Assembly: GCA_046485135.1 (NCBI GenBank)
Contig: JAWOHN010000140.1
Coordinates: forward strand, 1 to 64,000
DNA length: 64,000 nucleotides
From: CAZAQS01 sp046485135
GTDB lineage: Bacteria > Chloroflexota > Anaerolineae > Anaerolineales > UBA4823
Direction: 5' to 3'
Within the stretch, counting starts at the first letter, position 1. Every line of letters starts with the position of its first letter. The notes beneath the pieces were generated by a model that searched no databases, was not told where the DNA came from, and worked only from the letters and a program-made list of their open reading frames with translations. This document shows, one piece after another, positions 25,992 through 35,510 of the stretch. The position numbers were made by a program, and so were the translations under genes.

Positions 25992-27935
25992 ATGGACGAT
26001 GCATCCATTTCCACACCGAAAAAAACTTCACAGGTTGCTCAAAATGGGTATCCAGAAATTGAAAGCCCCTTTTACAGCCCCCCTACAGAAATCATAGAAG
26101 CTGCTAATATAAAAGAATACCATCAGCTCTACCAAGATTCCCTGGCCAACCCACAGGACTTTTGGGCAAAATGTGCCGATGAGTTAGAGTGGTTCAAGAA
26201 ATGGGATGCAGTGCTTGATGAAAAGTCTCCCCCATTCTATAAATGGTTCACCGGTGGTGTAACGAATATCGTCCATAACGCCCTTGATCGCCACGTAAAG
26301 ACCTATCGTAAAAACAAGCTGGCTCTGATTTGGGAAGGAGAACCGGGAGATATGAGGACGTATTCCTATTTCTCCTTGCACCGGGAAGTTTGCAAATTCT
26401 CCAACCTACTCCGCAGCATGGGGGTGAAGAAAGGCGATATTGTCACAATTTATCTACCTCGCATCCCAGAGCAAATCATCGCCATGCTTTCATGTGCAAA
26501 GATCGGCGCACCGCACAGCGTGGTGTATGGCGGCTTCAGTGTCGAGGCCCTGGCAGAGCGGATCGAGGATGCTCAAAGTCGAGTGCTGATCACATCAGAT
26601 GGCGGTTGGTTGCGTGGAAAGATCGTTCCCCTGAAGGACATTGCAGATGAAGCCATGGCGCGGCAACCCACAATTGAAAGTTGCATTGTCGTCAAACGCA
26701 CCGGTCAAGAGATATACATGGAGCCAGGCCGAGATTACTGGTACCACGATCTAATGAGCCTGCCAATTTCCAGTCCCTTATGCTATACGGAGCCCCTTGA
26801 TGCAGAGGACCCATTATTCATCCTTTACACGTCCGGCACCACGGGGCGACCGAAAGGTGTTTTGCATACCCACGGCGGTTATATGGTCCACACCTATACC
26901 ACCCTTAAATATGTATTTGATATAAAAGACGAGGACCGCTGGTGGTGTGCAGCTGATCCGGGCTGGGTCACTGGACATAGTTATATTGTTTATGGTCCAT
27001 TGCTCAACGGAGCGACCAGTTTTATGTATGAAGGTGCTCCTAATCATCCTTATCCCAACCGTTGGTGGCAAATGGTCGAAAAGTATGGGATTACCATCCT
27101 CTATACTGCGCCAACAGCAATCCGGGGTCTCATGCGTTTTGGGGATGCCTGGGCATCTCGCCACGATCTGAGCAGCCTGCGCCTGCTCGGCAGTGTCGGT
27201 GAACCTATCAACCCTGAAGCCTGGAAGTGGTACTACACTGTGATCGGCAAAGAACGCTGCCCGATCATGGATACCTGGTGGCAAACCGAAACCGGAGGAT
27301 TCATGATCACCCCCTTACCGATCACTCCGCTTAAACCAGGCTCTGCTACCCTGCCCTTCTTTGGCATCGATGTGGACGTGGTTGACGAGCAAGGGAAGCC
27401 TGTACCCGCCGGAGATGAAGGTTATCTGGTAATCAAGACTCCCTGGCCAGGGATGTTACGCACGATTTACCGGGATCCAGAGCGGTACCAGCAACAATAT
27501 TGGGGGAAATTTGGAAATATGTACCAGACCGGCGACTCTGCTCGAAAAGATAACGATGGCTATATTTGGATAATTGGGAGGATGGATGATGTCATCAAGG
27601 TCAGTGGTTACCGTTTGGGAACTGCTGAAGTAGAAAGCGCCCTGGTTAGCCATCCCGCGGTGGCTGAGGCTGCTGCTATCGGTTTGCCCCACGAAATCAA
27701 AGGGAATGCGATTCATGCATACGTGCTATTGAAATCCGGCGTGGAAAAGAGCGAAAAACTGCGGGATGAACTACGCAAACATGTCGGTCACGAGATCGGG
27801 CCAATTGCCAAGCCTGAAGATGTAACCTTTGTGGACCTGCTCCCCAAAACCCGGAGTGGCAAGATCATGCGCCGGCTGTTGAGAGCCAGAGCGCTGGGAC
27901 AACCAGATGGCGATATCAGTACTTTGGAAGAATAA
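25992..27935 (+). CDS. acs: Acetyl-CoA synthetase (AMP-forming)
   Basis: Acs activates acetate to acetyl-CoA via acetyl-AMP. The 647-residue protein has the family length. The P-loop-like motif A3 is LYTSGTTGRPKG, and the acetate-pocket region includes WWCAADPGWVTGHSYI. MDTWWQTETGG is motif A5, TGDSARKDNDGYIWIIGR is A7/A8, and the C-terminal PKTRSGKIMRR holds the catalytic lysine that is commonly acetylated. Ribosome site AAAGGGAG precedes the ATG. It is a single-gene unit with its own promoter and a strong hairpin at the end. Confidence 0.97.
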   Translation: MDDASISTPKKTSQVAQNGYPEIESPFYSPPTEIIEAANIKEYHQLYQDSLANPQDFWAKCADELEWFKKWDAVLDEKSPPFYKWFTGGVTNIVHNALDRHVKTYRKNKLALIWEGEPGDMRTYSYFSLHREVCKFSNLLRSMGVKKGDIVTIYLPRIPEQIIAMLSCAKIGAPHSVVYGGFSVEALAERIEDAQSRVLITSDGGWLRGKIVPLKDIADEAMARQPTIESCIVVKRTGQEIYMEPGRDYWYHDLMSLPISSPLCYTEPLDAEDPLFILYTSGTTGRPKGVLHTHGGYMVHTYTTLKYVFDIKDEDRWWCAADPGWVTGHSYIVYGPLLNGATSFMYEGAPNHPYPNRWWQMVEKYGITILYTAPTAIRGLMRFGDAWASRHDLSSLRLLGSVGEPINPEAWKWYYTVIGKERCPIMDTWWQTETGGFMITPLPITPLKPGSATLPFFGIDVDVVDEQGKPVPAGDEGYLVIKTPWPGMLRTIYRDPERYQQQYWGKFGNMYQTGDSARKDNDGYIWIIGRMDDVIKVSGYRLGTAEVESALVSHPAVAEAAAIGLPHEIKGNAIHAYVLLKSGVEKSEKLRDELRKHVGHEIGPIAKPEDVTFVDLLPKTRSGKIMRRLLRARALGQPDGDISTLEE

Positions 27936-27942
27936 ATAAATA

Positions 27943-27983
27943 GCCGGCTGTACCAGCGTATGCATAGCGCTGGTACAGCCGGC
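27943..27983. terminator. 16-bp perfect hairpin between acs and the molybdenum hydroxylase gene
   Basis: Arms 27943-27958 and 27968-27983 are perfect reverse complements with a nine-base loop. The stem starts seven bases after the acs stop codon and ends 12 bases before the stop of the convergent gene. Plus-strand T-tracts are absent; on the minus strand the stem is followed by TATTTATT. A bidirectional terminator is the simplest reading. Confidence 0.75.
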
Positions 27984-27995
27984 AGCAAAGTTTAA

Positions 27996-30806
27996 TCAAG
28001 CAGAGGCCTCTGCGCGCCTCTTTTCCCCCATCAATTTCAACACGTGCTCTTGATCCAGCGGGATGCGGTCCACCCGCACGCCGATGGCATTATAGAGTGC
28101 ATTCGTGATAGCAGGCACGGTTGGGATCAAAACGATCTCACCTACTCCCTTGGCGCCATATGGGCCATCCTGTGTTGGATGCTCAACAAAGAAAGTAGTG
28201 ATCTCAGGAGTGAAGGTGATCGACGGGGTACGGTAGCGCGCCAGGCGATCGCTGATCACGATGCCTTCATGCAGCAGGAAATCCTCCGATAGCGCTTGCC
28301 CAATTCCCATAATCGCGCCCCCCTCCACCTGGCCTTGCAAGCCCAATGGATTGATGGCGTAGCCGACATCGTTCGCGCTGATCAGACGCAAGACTTTCAC
28401 CTCACCCGTTAACGTGTTCACTTCGATTTCAGCGGCTTGAGCAGCAAAAGAAAAGGCAAAATGCATATCACCGCCCTGCCCGAGAGGTTTCGTAGCCGGC
28501 GCCCAGTAAGTGTACTCAACCTTCGGTGTGCGCCCATGAGCAATGATCAGGTCGGCAACCTCTCCAAAGGGAACTCTGCGATCCTGAACCTGAGCCAACC
28601 CTTCAACGAATTCGACCGATTCGGGGGGCACATCGTAATGCTCAGCCAGCTCACTGGTCATCAAGTGCATTAAGGATTTGGTCGCATGCCTGACCGCGTT
28701 ACCGGTAACGTATGTCTGTCGAGAGGCTGTGGTCGGTCCGCCATCAGGGGTCAAGTCGGTATCGGAAAGCAAAACGTGGACTCGATCTGGATCAACTCCT
28801 AATTCCTCCGCAGCAATCAGTTGCAGCACAGTAGGCAACCCCTGGCCCAATTCGGCTGAGGAGGTGCGTACTTGAACGGTTCCATCAGGGTAAAGCTCTA
28901 CCTCTGCGCCCGCTTTATCTGGCGCACCGCCTCCCAATCCAGTGTTTTTATACCCCACAGCAAAGCCCCAGGCCCTGATCAAATATGGGCTGTCCAAAAC
29001 CGGTTTAGGTGTGAATGGATCCCCACCTGCCAAGCGCCGCATTTCGTGATCCACCTTCTCAATACATTCCAGCAAGCCAACGCTGTGAGTCAAGGTCTGC
29101 CCGGTATTTGTGACACTGCCAACTTTCAAAGCGTTTTTCTTGCGCAGCTCGACGGGGTCCATATTTATTTTTTTCGCCAGCGCATCTACAAGGCTCTCCA
29201 CTGCAAAAGCGGATTGCATGACGCCAAAGCCGCGAAATGCTCCTGCAGGTGGGTTATTGGTATACATGGCATAGCAATCTGCTTTGACATGGGGCGCTTC
29301 GTAGGGACCGGATGAGTGTGTGGTAGCACGGGTCATTACCTTCTCACCCAAAGAAGCATAAGCGCCGGTGTCCCCAAATAATTCGGTCTCTACAGCTGTA
29401 AAGGCGCCATCCTTCTTCGCCCCAATTTTCACCCGCACCTGGGTGGCATGCCGTTTGGGATGAGCGATCAAACTCTCATGCCGGTCGTAGAGCAACTTGA
29501 CCGGTTTTCCAGTGGCCTTTGTCAGCAAGGCAGCATGGATCTGTCCGGCAATGTCCTCCTTCCCACCAAAGCCTCCCCCCATCAATTGCCCGATCACATG
29601 CACCTGGTCCTCCGGCACTGCCAGCGCTTTCGCTACTGAACTACGATCCGAGTAGGGAATTTGAGAACCAACATAGACTTCTATCCGGCCTTCCGTTGTC
29701 AGGCGGGTGATACTGCATTCAGGTTCCAGGAAGGCGTGATCGTGCATTGGGGTGTAATAGGTATGTTCAAGAATCACCTCGGCTTCTGAAAAACCCTCTT
29801 CGACATTACCTTTTTGGACTTTGATATGCTTGAGCATATTGCCGGATTTGTGCACCAGCGCCGCATCTGGTTGCTTGGCCTGGACTGGATCACTAACAAC
29901 CGGCAGCTTCTCATATTCCACGTCAATCAGGTCCAAAGCTTCGCTGGCAATCTCCCGTGTATCGGCGGCAACAATCGCTACCACATCCCCAACGTAACGG
30001 ATTTGTTCGTTGACGCCCACCATGGTCGGCCAATCTGGGATGACCAGCCCGTGATTGTGTTCTCCTGGGATGTCCTCAGCGGTCAAGACGGCTCTTACGC
30101 CGACTAGCGCCCTGGCCTTGCTCGTGTCGATCCGTTTAACCATGGCTGAGGCCAGCATGGCCCGTTTGACCCGGGCATGGAGCATGCCTTCAAATTTCAG
30201 ATCGTCGGTATACATGGCGCTGCCGGTCACTTTTGATACTGCGTCTGCACGGGGCTTAATTTTTCCAACCGATTTCAAAGGCCTGGATGAAGCAGAGATG
30301 TGTGGGTCTTCTACAGGGTCCCCGGTCTGCACGGCTTTTGCGGCTGCCTGAATGGCGTTGATAATGCTTGGGTAGCCTGCACAGCGGCATAAAGTATCCT
30401 TTAGAGCATGTTTAATGTCCTGTGAGGAAGGGCTGGGATTCCTTTGCAGTAAGGCGTAGGAGGTCATGATTTGCCCAGGAATACAGAAGCCACACTGGAC
30501 CGCCCCATGTTTGACAAAAGCCTCTTGCAGGGGATGCAGCCTCATGGACCCATTGGATGACTCGGCCAACCCCTCAATGGTAAATATCGTCTTCCCATGG
30601 GCTTTGACGGCGGGATAGGTGCAGGAAAGCACCGGTTCGCCATCCAGGATCACCGTACAAGCACCGCATTCGGCCTCATTACAGCCGATTTTGGTACCGG
30701 TTAAGTTAAGCCGTTCTCTTAGGAGAGAAGAAAGCATCTCGCCCGGCAGCGGGGGCAGACTGACGGCTTTCCCATTGACAGTAAATTCAATATTTTTATC
30801 ACTCAT
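27996..30806 (-). CDS. Molybdenum hydroxylase, fused 2Fe-2S and molybdopterin subunits (xanthine dehydrogenase/XdhD type)
   Basis: The 936-residue protein joins an N-terminal two-cluster iron-sulfur domain (C42, C47, C50, C62, then C105, C108, C140, C142) to the molybdopterin domain (about 185-930: GGGFGGKED, AGAFRGFGVMQ, and the likely catalytic Glu in AKGVGEIVLIP). The FAD domain is absent and is encoded separately next door. This FeS-Mo fusion with a separate flavoprotein matches E. coli XdhD/YgfM rather than classic XdhAB. Enzymes of this family hydroxylate purines or other N-heterocycles in the cytosol. A nucleoside/purine-type importer is encoded upstream, which supports a purine substrate. 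Confidence 0.92.
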   Translation of the reverse strand: MSDKNIEFTVNGKAVSLPPLPGEMLSSLLRERLNLTGTKIGCNEAECGACTVILDGEPVLSCTYPAVKAHGKTIFTIEGLAESSNGSMRLHPLQEAFVKHGAVQCGFCIPGQIMTSYALLQRNPSPSSQDIKHALKDTLCRCAGYPSIINAIQAAAKAVQTGDPVEDPHISASSRPLKSVGKIKPRADAVSKVTGSAMYTDDLKFEGMLHARVKRAMLASAMVKRIDTSKARALVGVRAVLTAEDIPGEHNHGLVIPDWPTMVGVNEQIRYVGDVVAIVAADTREIASEALDLIDVEYEKLPVVSDPVQAKQPDAALVHKSGNMLKHIKVQKGNVEEGFSEAEVILEHTYYTPMHDHAFLEPECSITRLTTEGRIEVYVGSQIPYSDRSSVAKALAVPEDQVHVIGQLMGGGFGGKEDIAGQIHAALLTKATGKPVKLLYDRHESLIAHPKRHATQVRVKIGAKKDGAFTAVETELFGDTGAYASLGEKVMTRATTHSSGPYEAPHVKADCYAMYTNNPPAGAFRGFGVMQSAFAVESLVDALAKKINMDPVELRKKNALKVGSVTNTGQTLTHSVGLLECIEKVDHEMRRLAGGDPFTPKPVLDSPYLIRAWGFAVGYKNTGLGGGAPDKAGAEVELYPDGTVQVRTSSAELGQGLPTVLQLIAAEELGVDPDRVHVLLSDTDLTPDGGPTTASRQTYVTGNAVRHATKSLMHLMTSELAEHYDVPPESVEFVEGLAQVQDRRVPFGEVADLIIAHGRTPKVEYTYWAPATKPLGQGGDMHFAFSFAAQAAEIEVNTLTGEVKVLRLISANDVGYAINPLGLQGQVEGGAIMGIGQALSEDFLLHEGIVISDRLARYRTPSITFTPEITTFFVEHPTQDGPYGAKGVGEIVLIPTVPAITNALYNAIGVRVDRIPLDQEHVLKLMGEKRRAEASA

Positions 30807-30817
30807 CTTTCACCAAC

Positions 30818-31690
30818 CTATTCAGCCCGTTTCCAGGCTTTTTGAACTACATCTACCAATAAGAACCCAGCCAGGTGATAGCGATATTCTGCCGTTGCCC
30901 TTCTGGGACTCGTTCTGAAACGAACTGTTTCATCCAGGATTTGCTTTGCGCAGTTGAGGTGATCTTCAGAAAGGGATTTTCCTTTTAAAAACTCTTCGAC
31001 CGCCGGGGCTCTTTGCGGAGTGGGGCCTGAGGGGCCAATGGAAATTCGAATGTCCTGGATTGCCACAGCATCCCTCTCAAGCCATACAGCCATATTGATG
31101 ATCGGCAAGGCAACGCCTTGAGGACGCATTACCCGGCTGAAAGCTGAGGCCTGGTGGTCTTTACGAGCAGGCAGGTAGAAACCACATAATATCTCCTTAC
31201 CTGACTCGAGGACGGAAACGCCAGGGCCAACAAAAAGATTCAATAAAGGCTCGTGGCGAAGCCCATTCTTACCAGCAATCTCAGCTACTGCATCCATGGC
31301 GACCAGTGAAATCATCCCATCTGCGGCGGGCAAGGCATGGGCCACATTTCCTCCCAAGGTAGCCGTGTTCCGTACCTGAGGACCTCCGATTAAATTGCAT
31401 GCTTCGGTCACTGCCTGGGCATGAAAGCCTACCAGGGGGGATTCCACAATTTTATTGATAGGAACTGCAGCCCCGATGAATAAGCGGTCATCACGTTCTT
31501 CGATCAATGTAAGCTCAGGGATTTGGGTAAGATCCACCAGCGTATGAACAGCAGGCTTCAACCCTTGCTGTACTTCTAACAAGAGATCGGTCCCTCCCCC
31601 GATGGGCAATGCGGGCTGAGGCGAAGAGGCCAGAACAGCCAGCGCATCTTCAATCGATTCAGCAATATGATACTTGGACCAAGTATTCAT
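30818..31690 (-). CDS. FAD-binding subunit of the molybdenum hydroxylase (YgfM/XdhB-like)
   Basis: The 290-residue flavoprotein has the FAD motifs LPIGGGTDLLLE and TLGGNVAHALPAAD, then a CO-dehydrogenase-flavoprotein C-terminal domain (IRISIGPSGPTPQRAPAVEEFL). It would carry electrons from the 2Fe-2S clusters to NAD or another acceptor. The ATG at 31688-31690 follows AAGGAGA; a longer open frame upstream has no ribosome site. Its stop is 11 bases before the start of the FeS-Mo gene. Confidence 0.9.
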   Translation of the reverse strand: MNTWSKYHIAESIEDALAVLASSPQPALPIGGGTDLLLEVQQGLKPAVHTLVDLTQIPELTLIEERDDRLFIGAAVPINKIVESPLVGFHAQAVTEACNLIGGPQVRNTATLGGNVAHALPAADGMISLVAMDAVAEIAGKNGLRHEPLLNLFVGPGVSVLESGKEILCGFYLPARKDHQASAFSRVMRPQGVALPIINMAVWLERDAVAIQDIRISIGPSGPTPQRAPAVEEFLKGKSLSEDHLNCAKQILDETVRFRTSPRRATAEYRYHLAGFLLVDVVQKAWKRAE

Positions 31691-31797
31691 AAGATCGGTG
31701 TCTCCTTCTGATAGCGGCACTTTTCGACGGGCTCGCAGACCCGACGCCGGTGAGGCCACCGACCACTTACCGTGGTATTTGGGGATGTAAAGGGTAC

Positions 31798-33345
31798 TTA
31801 CTGACCTTCTGGGGTCACACCAGCCATCATCAGACCTAATTCTTCTACCTTGGCGGCTTTTCTATCCACGATCCCCACAATTTTACCTTCATATATTACC
31901 GCAATCCGGTCGGATAAAGCCAGGATTTCATCTAGGTCTTCGGAGATAAGGACAGTAGCTGTCCCAGTATCACGCTGTTCCAATAAGCACTTGTGAATGT
32001 ATTCGCTCGCACCAATATCCACACCTCGCGTGGGTTGGGAGGCGATTAAGACTTTTGGTTTGCGCGAAAGCTCGCGGGCAAGAATCAGTTTTTGAATATT
32101 TCCACCAGAGAGATTCTTGATCGGGGTTTCCAAACTGGGTGTTTTGACGTTGAAAGCTTTCACCATCTTATCGGTTTCAAGTTGAATATTCTTGAAGTTG
32201 AAAAAGGTGGCTTTAGAATAAGGGGCTTTACCATGATCCTGGAGGATAAAATTATCAGCCACGCTGAAATCTTTGATGACCCCTTCGCGCATCCGTTCTT
32301 CCGGAATATAGGATTGTCCGGCTGCTATCCGGGCAGCTGGAGAAGCGTGGGTCACATCCTTACCTCCTAACAAGACTTTACCTACCTTAACGTGTCGTAG
32401 GCCCGCCAAAGCTTCTGCCAGTTCGCGCTGCCCATTCCCAGATACCCCTGCCAGACCCAGGATTTCTCCAGAATACACATCTAATGTGAGCCCTCGTATG
32501 GCATCGCTGCCCTGGTCACCCACTACATGCAAGTCCTGAATTTTCAGGCGGGATTCGCCCTTCTTGGGCGGCTGGATTTCATATTGCAGGATAATCGGAC
32601 GTCCCACCATCATTTGGGCTAGCTCAGGCTTGGTTACATCACTGGTTTTGCACTCACCCACCACCTGCCCATCTCGCAAGACAGTCACCCGGTTGCTGAT
32701 CGCCAACACTTCGTGCAGCTTATGCGAGATAAAAATCAGACCGTGACCATCACTGGCCATCTGTCGAAATGTGCCAAACAAATCGTCGACTTCTTGGGGA
32801 GTGAGCACGGCAGTTGGCTCATCCAGGACCATCAAAGCTGCTCCCCGATAGAGCGCCTTGAGAATCTCAATACGTTGTTGTTCCCCTACCGCCAATTGCC
32901 ACACATACGCACGCGGATTTACTTTGAGGCCATATTGTTTGCACAAGTGAACGATTCGTTTCTCAACCTGATCCAAATCCAGGATCATCCCACGTGAAGA
33001 TTTCAACCCCAAGGCAACATTCTCAACTACAGTCAAGGATGGGACCAGCATAAAGTGCTGGTGGATCATGCCGATACCAGCTTCAATCGCGTCCTGGGGA
33101 GAGTGAAAAATTTGTGGCTGCCCATTGATAAGGATTTGACCTTCATCCGGGTGGTAAAGTCCGAAAAGCTGACGAACAAGGGTGCTCTTTCCAGCCCCGT
33201 TCTCACCGAGCAAGGCATGAATTTCTCCAGCTTTTACATCAAAATCCACATGATCGTTAGCTAATACGCCCGGAAAACGCTTAACAATCCCGACCATCTT
33301 CATTTCTTCGATGCGTGGTTTCCCGGTAGGCAGCAAATTGCTCAT
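31798..33345 (-). CDS. Nucleoside/purine ABC transporter ATP-binding protein (two ABC domains)
   Basis: The protein, about 515 residues, has two tandem ABC ATPase domains, as in sugar and BMP-type nucleoside importers (RbsA/NupO). The first has Walker A GENGAGKSTLV and Walker B LMVLDEPTAVLTPQEVDDL. The second has the degenerate GVSGNGQRELAEAL, then LSGGNIQKLILAREL and ASQPTRGVDIGA. The start is uncertain: TTG at 33369 and two downstream ATGs are possible, and the ATG at 33343-33345 is used. It follows the binding-protein gene after a strong intercistronic hairpin. Confidence 0.92.
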   Translation of the reverse strand: MSNLLPTGKPRIEEMKMVGIVKRFPGVLANDHVDFDVKAGEIHALLGENGAGKSTLVRQLFGLYHPDEGQILINGQPQIFHSPQDAIEAGIGMIHQHFMLVPSLTVVENVALGLKSSRGMILDLDQVEKRIVHLCKQYGLKVNPRAYVWQLAVGEQQRIEILKALYRGAALMVLDEPTAVLTPQEVDDLFGTFRQMASDGHGLIFISHKLHEVLAISNRVTVLRDGQVVGECKTSDVTKPELAQMMVGRPIILQYEIQPPKKGESRLKIQDLHVVGDQGSDAIRGLTLDVYSGEILGLAGVSGNGQRELAEALAGLRHVKVGKVLLGGKDVTHASPAARIAAGQSYIPEERMREGVIKDFSVADNFILQDHGKAPYSKATFFNFKNIQLETDKMVKAFNVKTPSLETPIKNLSGGNIQKLILARELSRKPKVLIASQPTRGVDIGASEYIHKCLLEQRDTGTATVLISEDLDEILALSDRIAVIYEGKIVGIVDRKAAKVEELGLMMAGVTPEGQ

Positions 33346-33386
33346 TTTACCCGTACCATTTTCTTCCAAAGTCGATTATTCGTGGA

Positions 33387-33422
33387 TTAGCAGCCGGCTG
33401 ATTGTCATCAGCCGGCTGCTAA
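33387..33422 (-). other. Perfect 16-bp hairpin between the binding-protein and ATPase genes
   Basis: Arms 33387-33402 and 33407-33422 are perfect reverse complements closing a four-base loop. The stem begins 12 bases after the binding-protein stop codon. No T-tract follows on the minus strand, so a full terminator is less likely than an mRNA 3'-end stabiliser or partial attenuator. Such elements commonly raise the level of periplasmic binding protein relative to transporter subunits. Confidence 0.6.
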
Positions 33423-33434
33423 CTGAGCATACTA

Positions 33435-34487
33435 CTAATACGGTAAAGGATCGATCTCGCCGTCCATAATGCCTTGGATAGCATCTGCGGCAGCCGCTTT
33501 GATCTCATCGGCCACAGGGACAGCATCATTGTATTTCAACACCAGGCCTTCATTCTTGAAGGTCAAGGTATAGGCCTTGCCGCCCAAGACGCCTTTGCTG
33601 GCGCTGTCGATGATGTCCTTAATAATACCGGTCCAGTCAAAGATCTGGCTGGCGACTACGGTCTCCGGCGCAATTGGGGATTGGTCCCACTGGGTACCAA
33701 ACCAATAAGCACCGTTGTCCTTGGCCACACCAATGGCTCCGACCACAGACTGGGAAGATCCGGTTAGCATATCTGCTCCGGCAGAAATATGCGTATTCGC
33801 CGCAGCTGCCATCAGAGAAACATCCGAGAATGAACCCGTGTAGGTGATGTTGACTGTGACGTCAGGGCGGGCGTACTTAGCCCCATGAGCAAACCCATCG
33901 ACATACAACTTGGCATCGCCAGCCTCTACCGGACCGGCTATACCGAGCACACCACTTTCTGACATGAGTGCAGCGATGACGCCCATCACAAAGCCGCCCT
34001 CTTGAGCTTCAGCCTGGTAAGCATGCACATTCGTCACACCTTGGGCCTGGAAGGTATCCAGGGATGTGCCCCATGCAAAAGCAGTCTCAGGAAAATCGGG
34101 AGCAATCTGAGCCAGGGAAGTGCCGTATTGAGAACCATGCGCAAAAACAATGTCGTAGCCAGTTGCAGCATAGTCGCGGATGGCAGCAGCCGCATCTGGG
34201 ACATTAAACATACCTTCAGAGAAGGCGATTTCCATGTTACCTTCACCACCCATCTCTTCCTGCACTATTTTTAGCCCTTCATAGAAGGACTGGCTAAAGG
34301 CATAATCTGTAATCGAGCTGGGCATAATCACAGCGACTTTCAAGGGTTCAGCGGGCGCCGGTTCTTGCGGAGCTGGCTCTTGAGGGGCAGGCTCCTGTGG
34401 GGCGGGCGTAGCGGCTGGCGCACATGCACTTACAAAAAAGGCTAGGAGCAGAAACAGAACACCTACTTGGAAAACTTTGGTTTTCAT
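33435..34487 (-). CDS. BMP family ABC transporter substrate-binding lipoprotein
   Basis: The 350-residue lipoprotein has a signal ending in the lipobox VSAC, followed by a linker with three tandem PAPQE-type repeats. The BMP/PnrA domain starts about residue 48 (LKVAVIMPSSITDYAFSQSF) and includes FAHGSQYG and WGTSLDTFQAQGV. BMP proteins bind nucleosides or purine bases outside the cell. The ATG at 34485-34487 is nine bases from GGAGG. Its gene sits between the two permease genes and the ATPase gene in the operon. Confidence 0.92.
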   Translation of the reverse strand: MKTKVFQVGVLFLLLAFFVSACAPAATPAPQEPAPQEPAPQEPAPAEPLKVAVIMPSSITDYAFSQSFYEGLKIVQEEMGGEGNMEIAFSEGMFNVPDAAAAIRDYAATGYDIVFAHGSQYGTSLAQIAPDFPETAFAWGTSLDTFQAQGVTNVHAYQAEAQEGGFVMGVIAALMSESGVLGIAGPVEAGDAKLYVDGFAHGAKYARPDVTVNITYTGSFSDVSLMAAAANTHISAGADMLTGSSQSVVGAIGVAKDNGAYWFGTQWDQSPIAPETVVASQIFDWTGIIKDIIDSASKGVLGGKAYTLTFKNEGLVLKYNDAVPVADEIKAAAADAIQGIMDGEIDPLPY

Positions 34488-34574
34488 AATTATTATCCTC
34501 CGAAATGTTTTGAAAGAGCGATTGTGAAACTTATTATCATTGCCGAGTCAATTGTCTTTAGCGCCTCCTTATTC

Positions 34575-35510
34575 CTAGTTTTCACCACGGTTAAATGCTT
34601 TGGTGAGCGCAGCCGGTGCTCTGGTCCGGTTAACGGCAAACGCCAGAGCGAGAATTGTCAGTATGTAAGGCATCATGACAGCAATATCCGAGGGAATCTG
34701 AATACCCAAAACTTGAATCCATAACTGCAAAGCGTTTACCATACTGAATAGAAGGGCTCCAGCCAGTACACCCCAAGGACGCCATCCGCCAAAATAAACC
34801 AATGCAACCGCAATAAAACCAATTCCGCTGGTCATATTTTCTTGGAACAGATTGATCAGCGCCAGAGAAAGGGAGGCGCCTGCGATACCAGCTAAAATGC
34901 CACCAATGGAAACGGTTGTATAGCGGACAAGGTTGACATTTACGCCCAAAGAATCTGCCGATTCAGGGTTTTGACCAACAGCTCTGACCGACAGACCAAA
35001 AGTGGTTTTGTCGAGCACAAAATTAGCCACAGGTACCAACAGAAATGCAAAATAAACCATAATATTGTGGTTGAATAGCACTTCGCCTAAATAAGGGATA
35101 TCCGCCAAAAGAGGAATCCTGATCGGTTGAAAACCCGAGATTGACTCTACCCGACCTTGTAACATTGTTTTGAAAAGCAAGGTGGAAAGGCCCAATCCAA
35201 ACAAATGTAAGCCAATCCCGCTAATACCTTGGGTAGCTTGCAGAGTAACACTGACAAAAGCCATCATCAAACCCATGAGCAGACCCACAAAGGCAGCAGC
35301 CAGCAAACCAATCCAAAGATTCCCGGTCGTGACACCCATATAGAACCCACTTAAGGCTCCCATGAGCATAATCCCTTCAACACCCAGGTTCAAAACGCCC
35401 GATCTTTGCGAGAAGGTCTCCCCAATAGCTGCGTACAGATAGGGAGTCGCCAGGCGGATTCCCGTCCCCAAAATCCCTAAAAGCACAGTAAGAGAGAAAA
35501 GATCACTCAT
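34575..35510 (-). CDS. Nucleoside/purine ABC transporter permease (NupQ/YufQ-like)
   Basis: The 311-residue membrane protein has eight to ten hydrophobic segments with the family stretches GVLNLGVEGIMLMGAL and ISGIGLHLFGLGLS near the middle, and AVGQNPESADSLGVN in a cytosolic loop. It is the second permease of a BMP-type importer. The start overlaps the end of the first permease gene by eight bases. The 87-base gap to the binding-protein gene shows nothing clear. Confidence 0.92.
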   Translation of the reverse strand: MSDLFSLTVLLGILGTGIRLATPYLYAAIGETFSQRSGVLNLGVEGIMLMGALSGFYMGVTTGNLWIGLLAAAFVGLLMGLMMAFVSVTLQATQGISGIGLHLFGLGLSTLLFKTMLQGRVESISGFQPIRIPLLADIPYLGEVLFNHNIMVYFAFLLVPVANFVLDKTTFGLSVRAVGQNPESADSLGVNVNLVRYTTVSIGGILAGIAGASLSLALINLFQENMTSGIGFIAVALVYFGGWRPWGVLAGALLFSMVNALQLWIQVLGIQIPSDIAVMMPYILTILALAFAVNRTRAPAALTKAFNRGEN

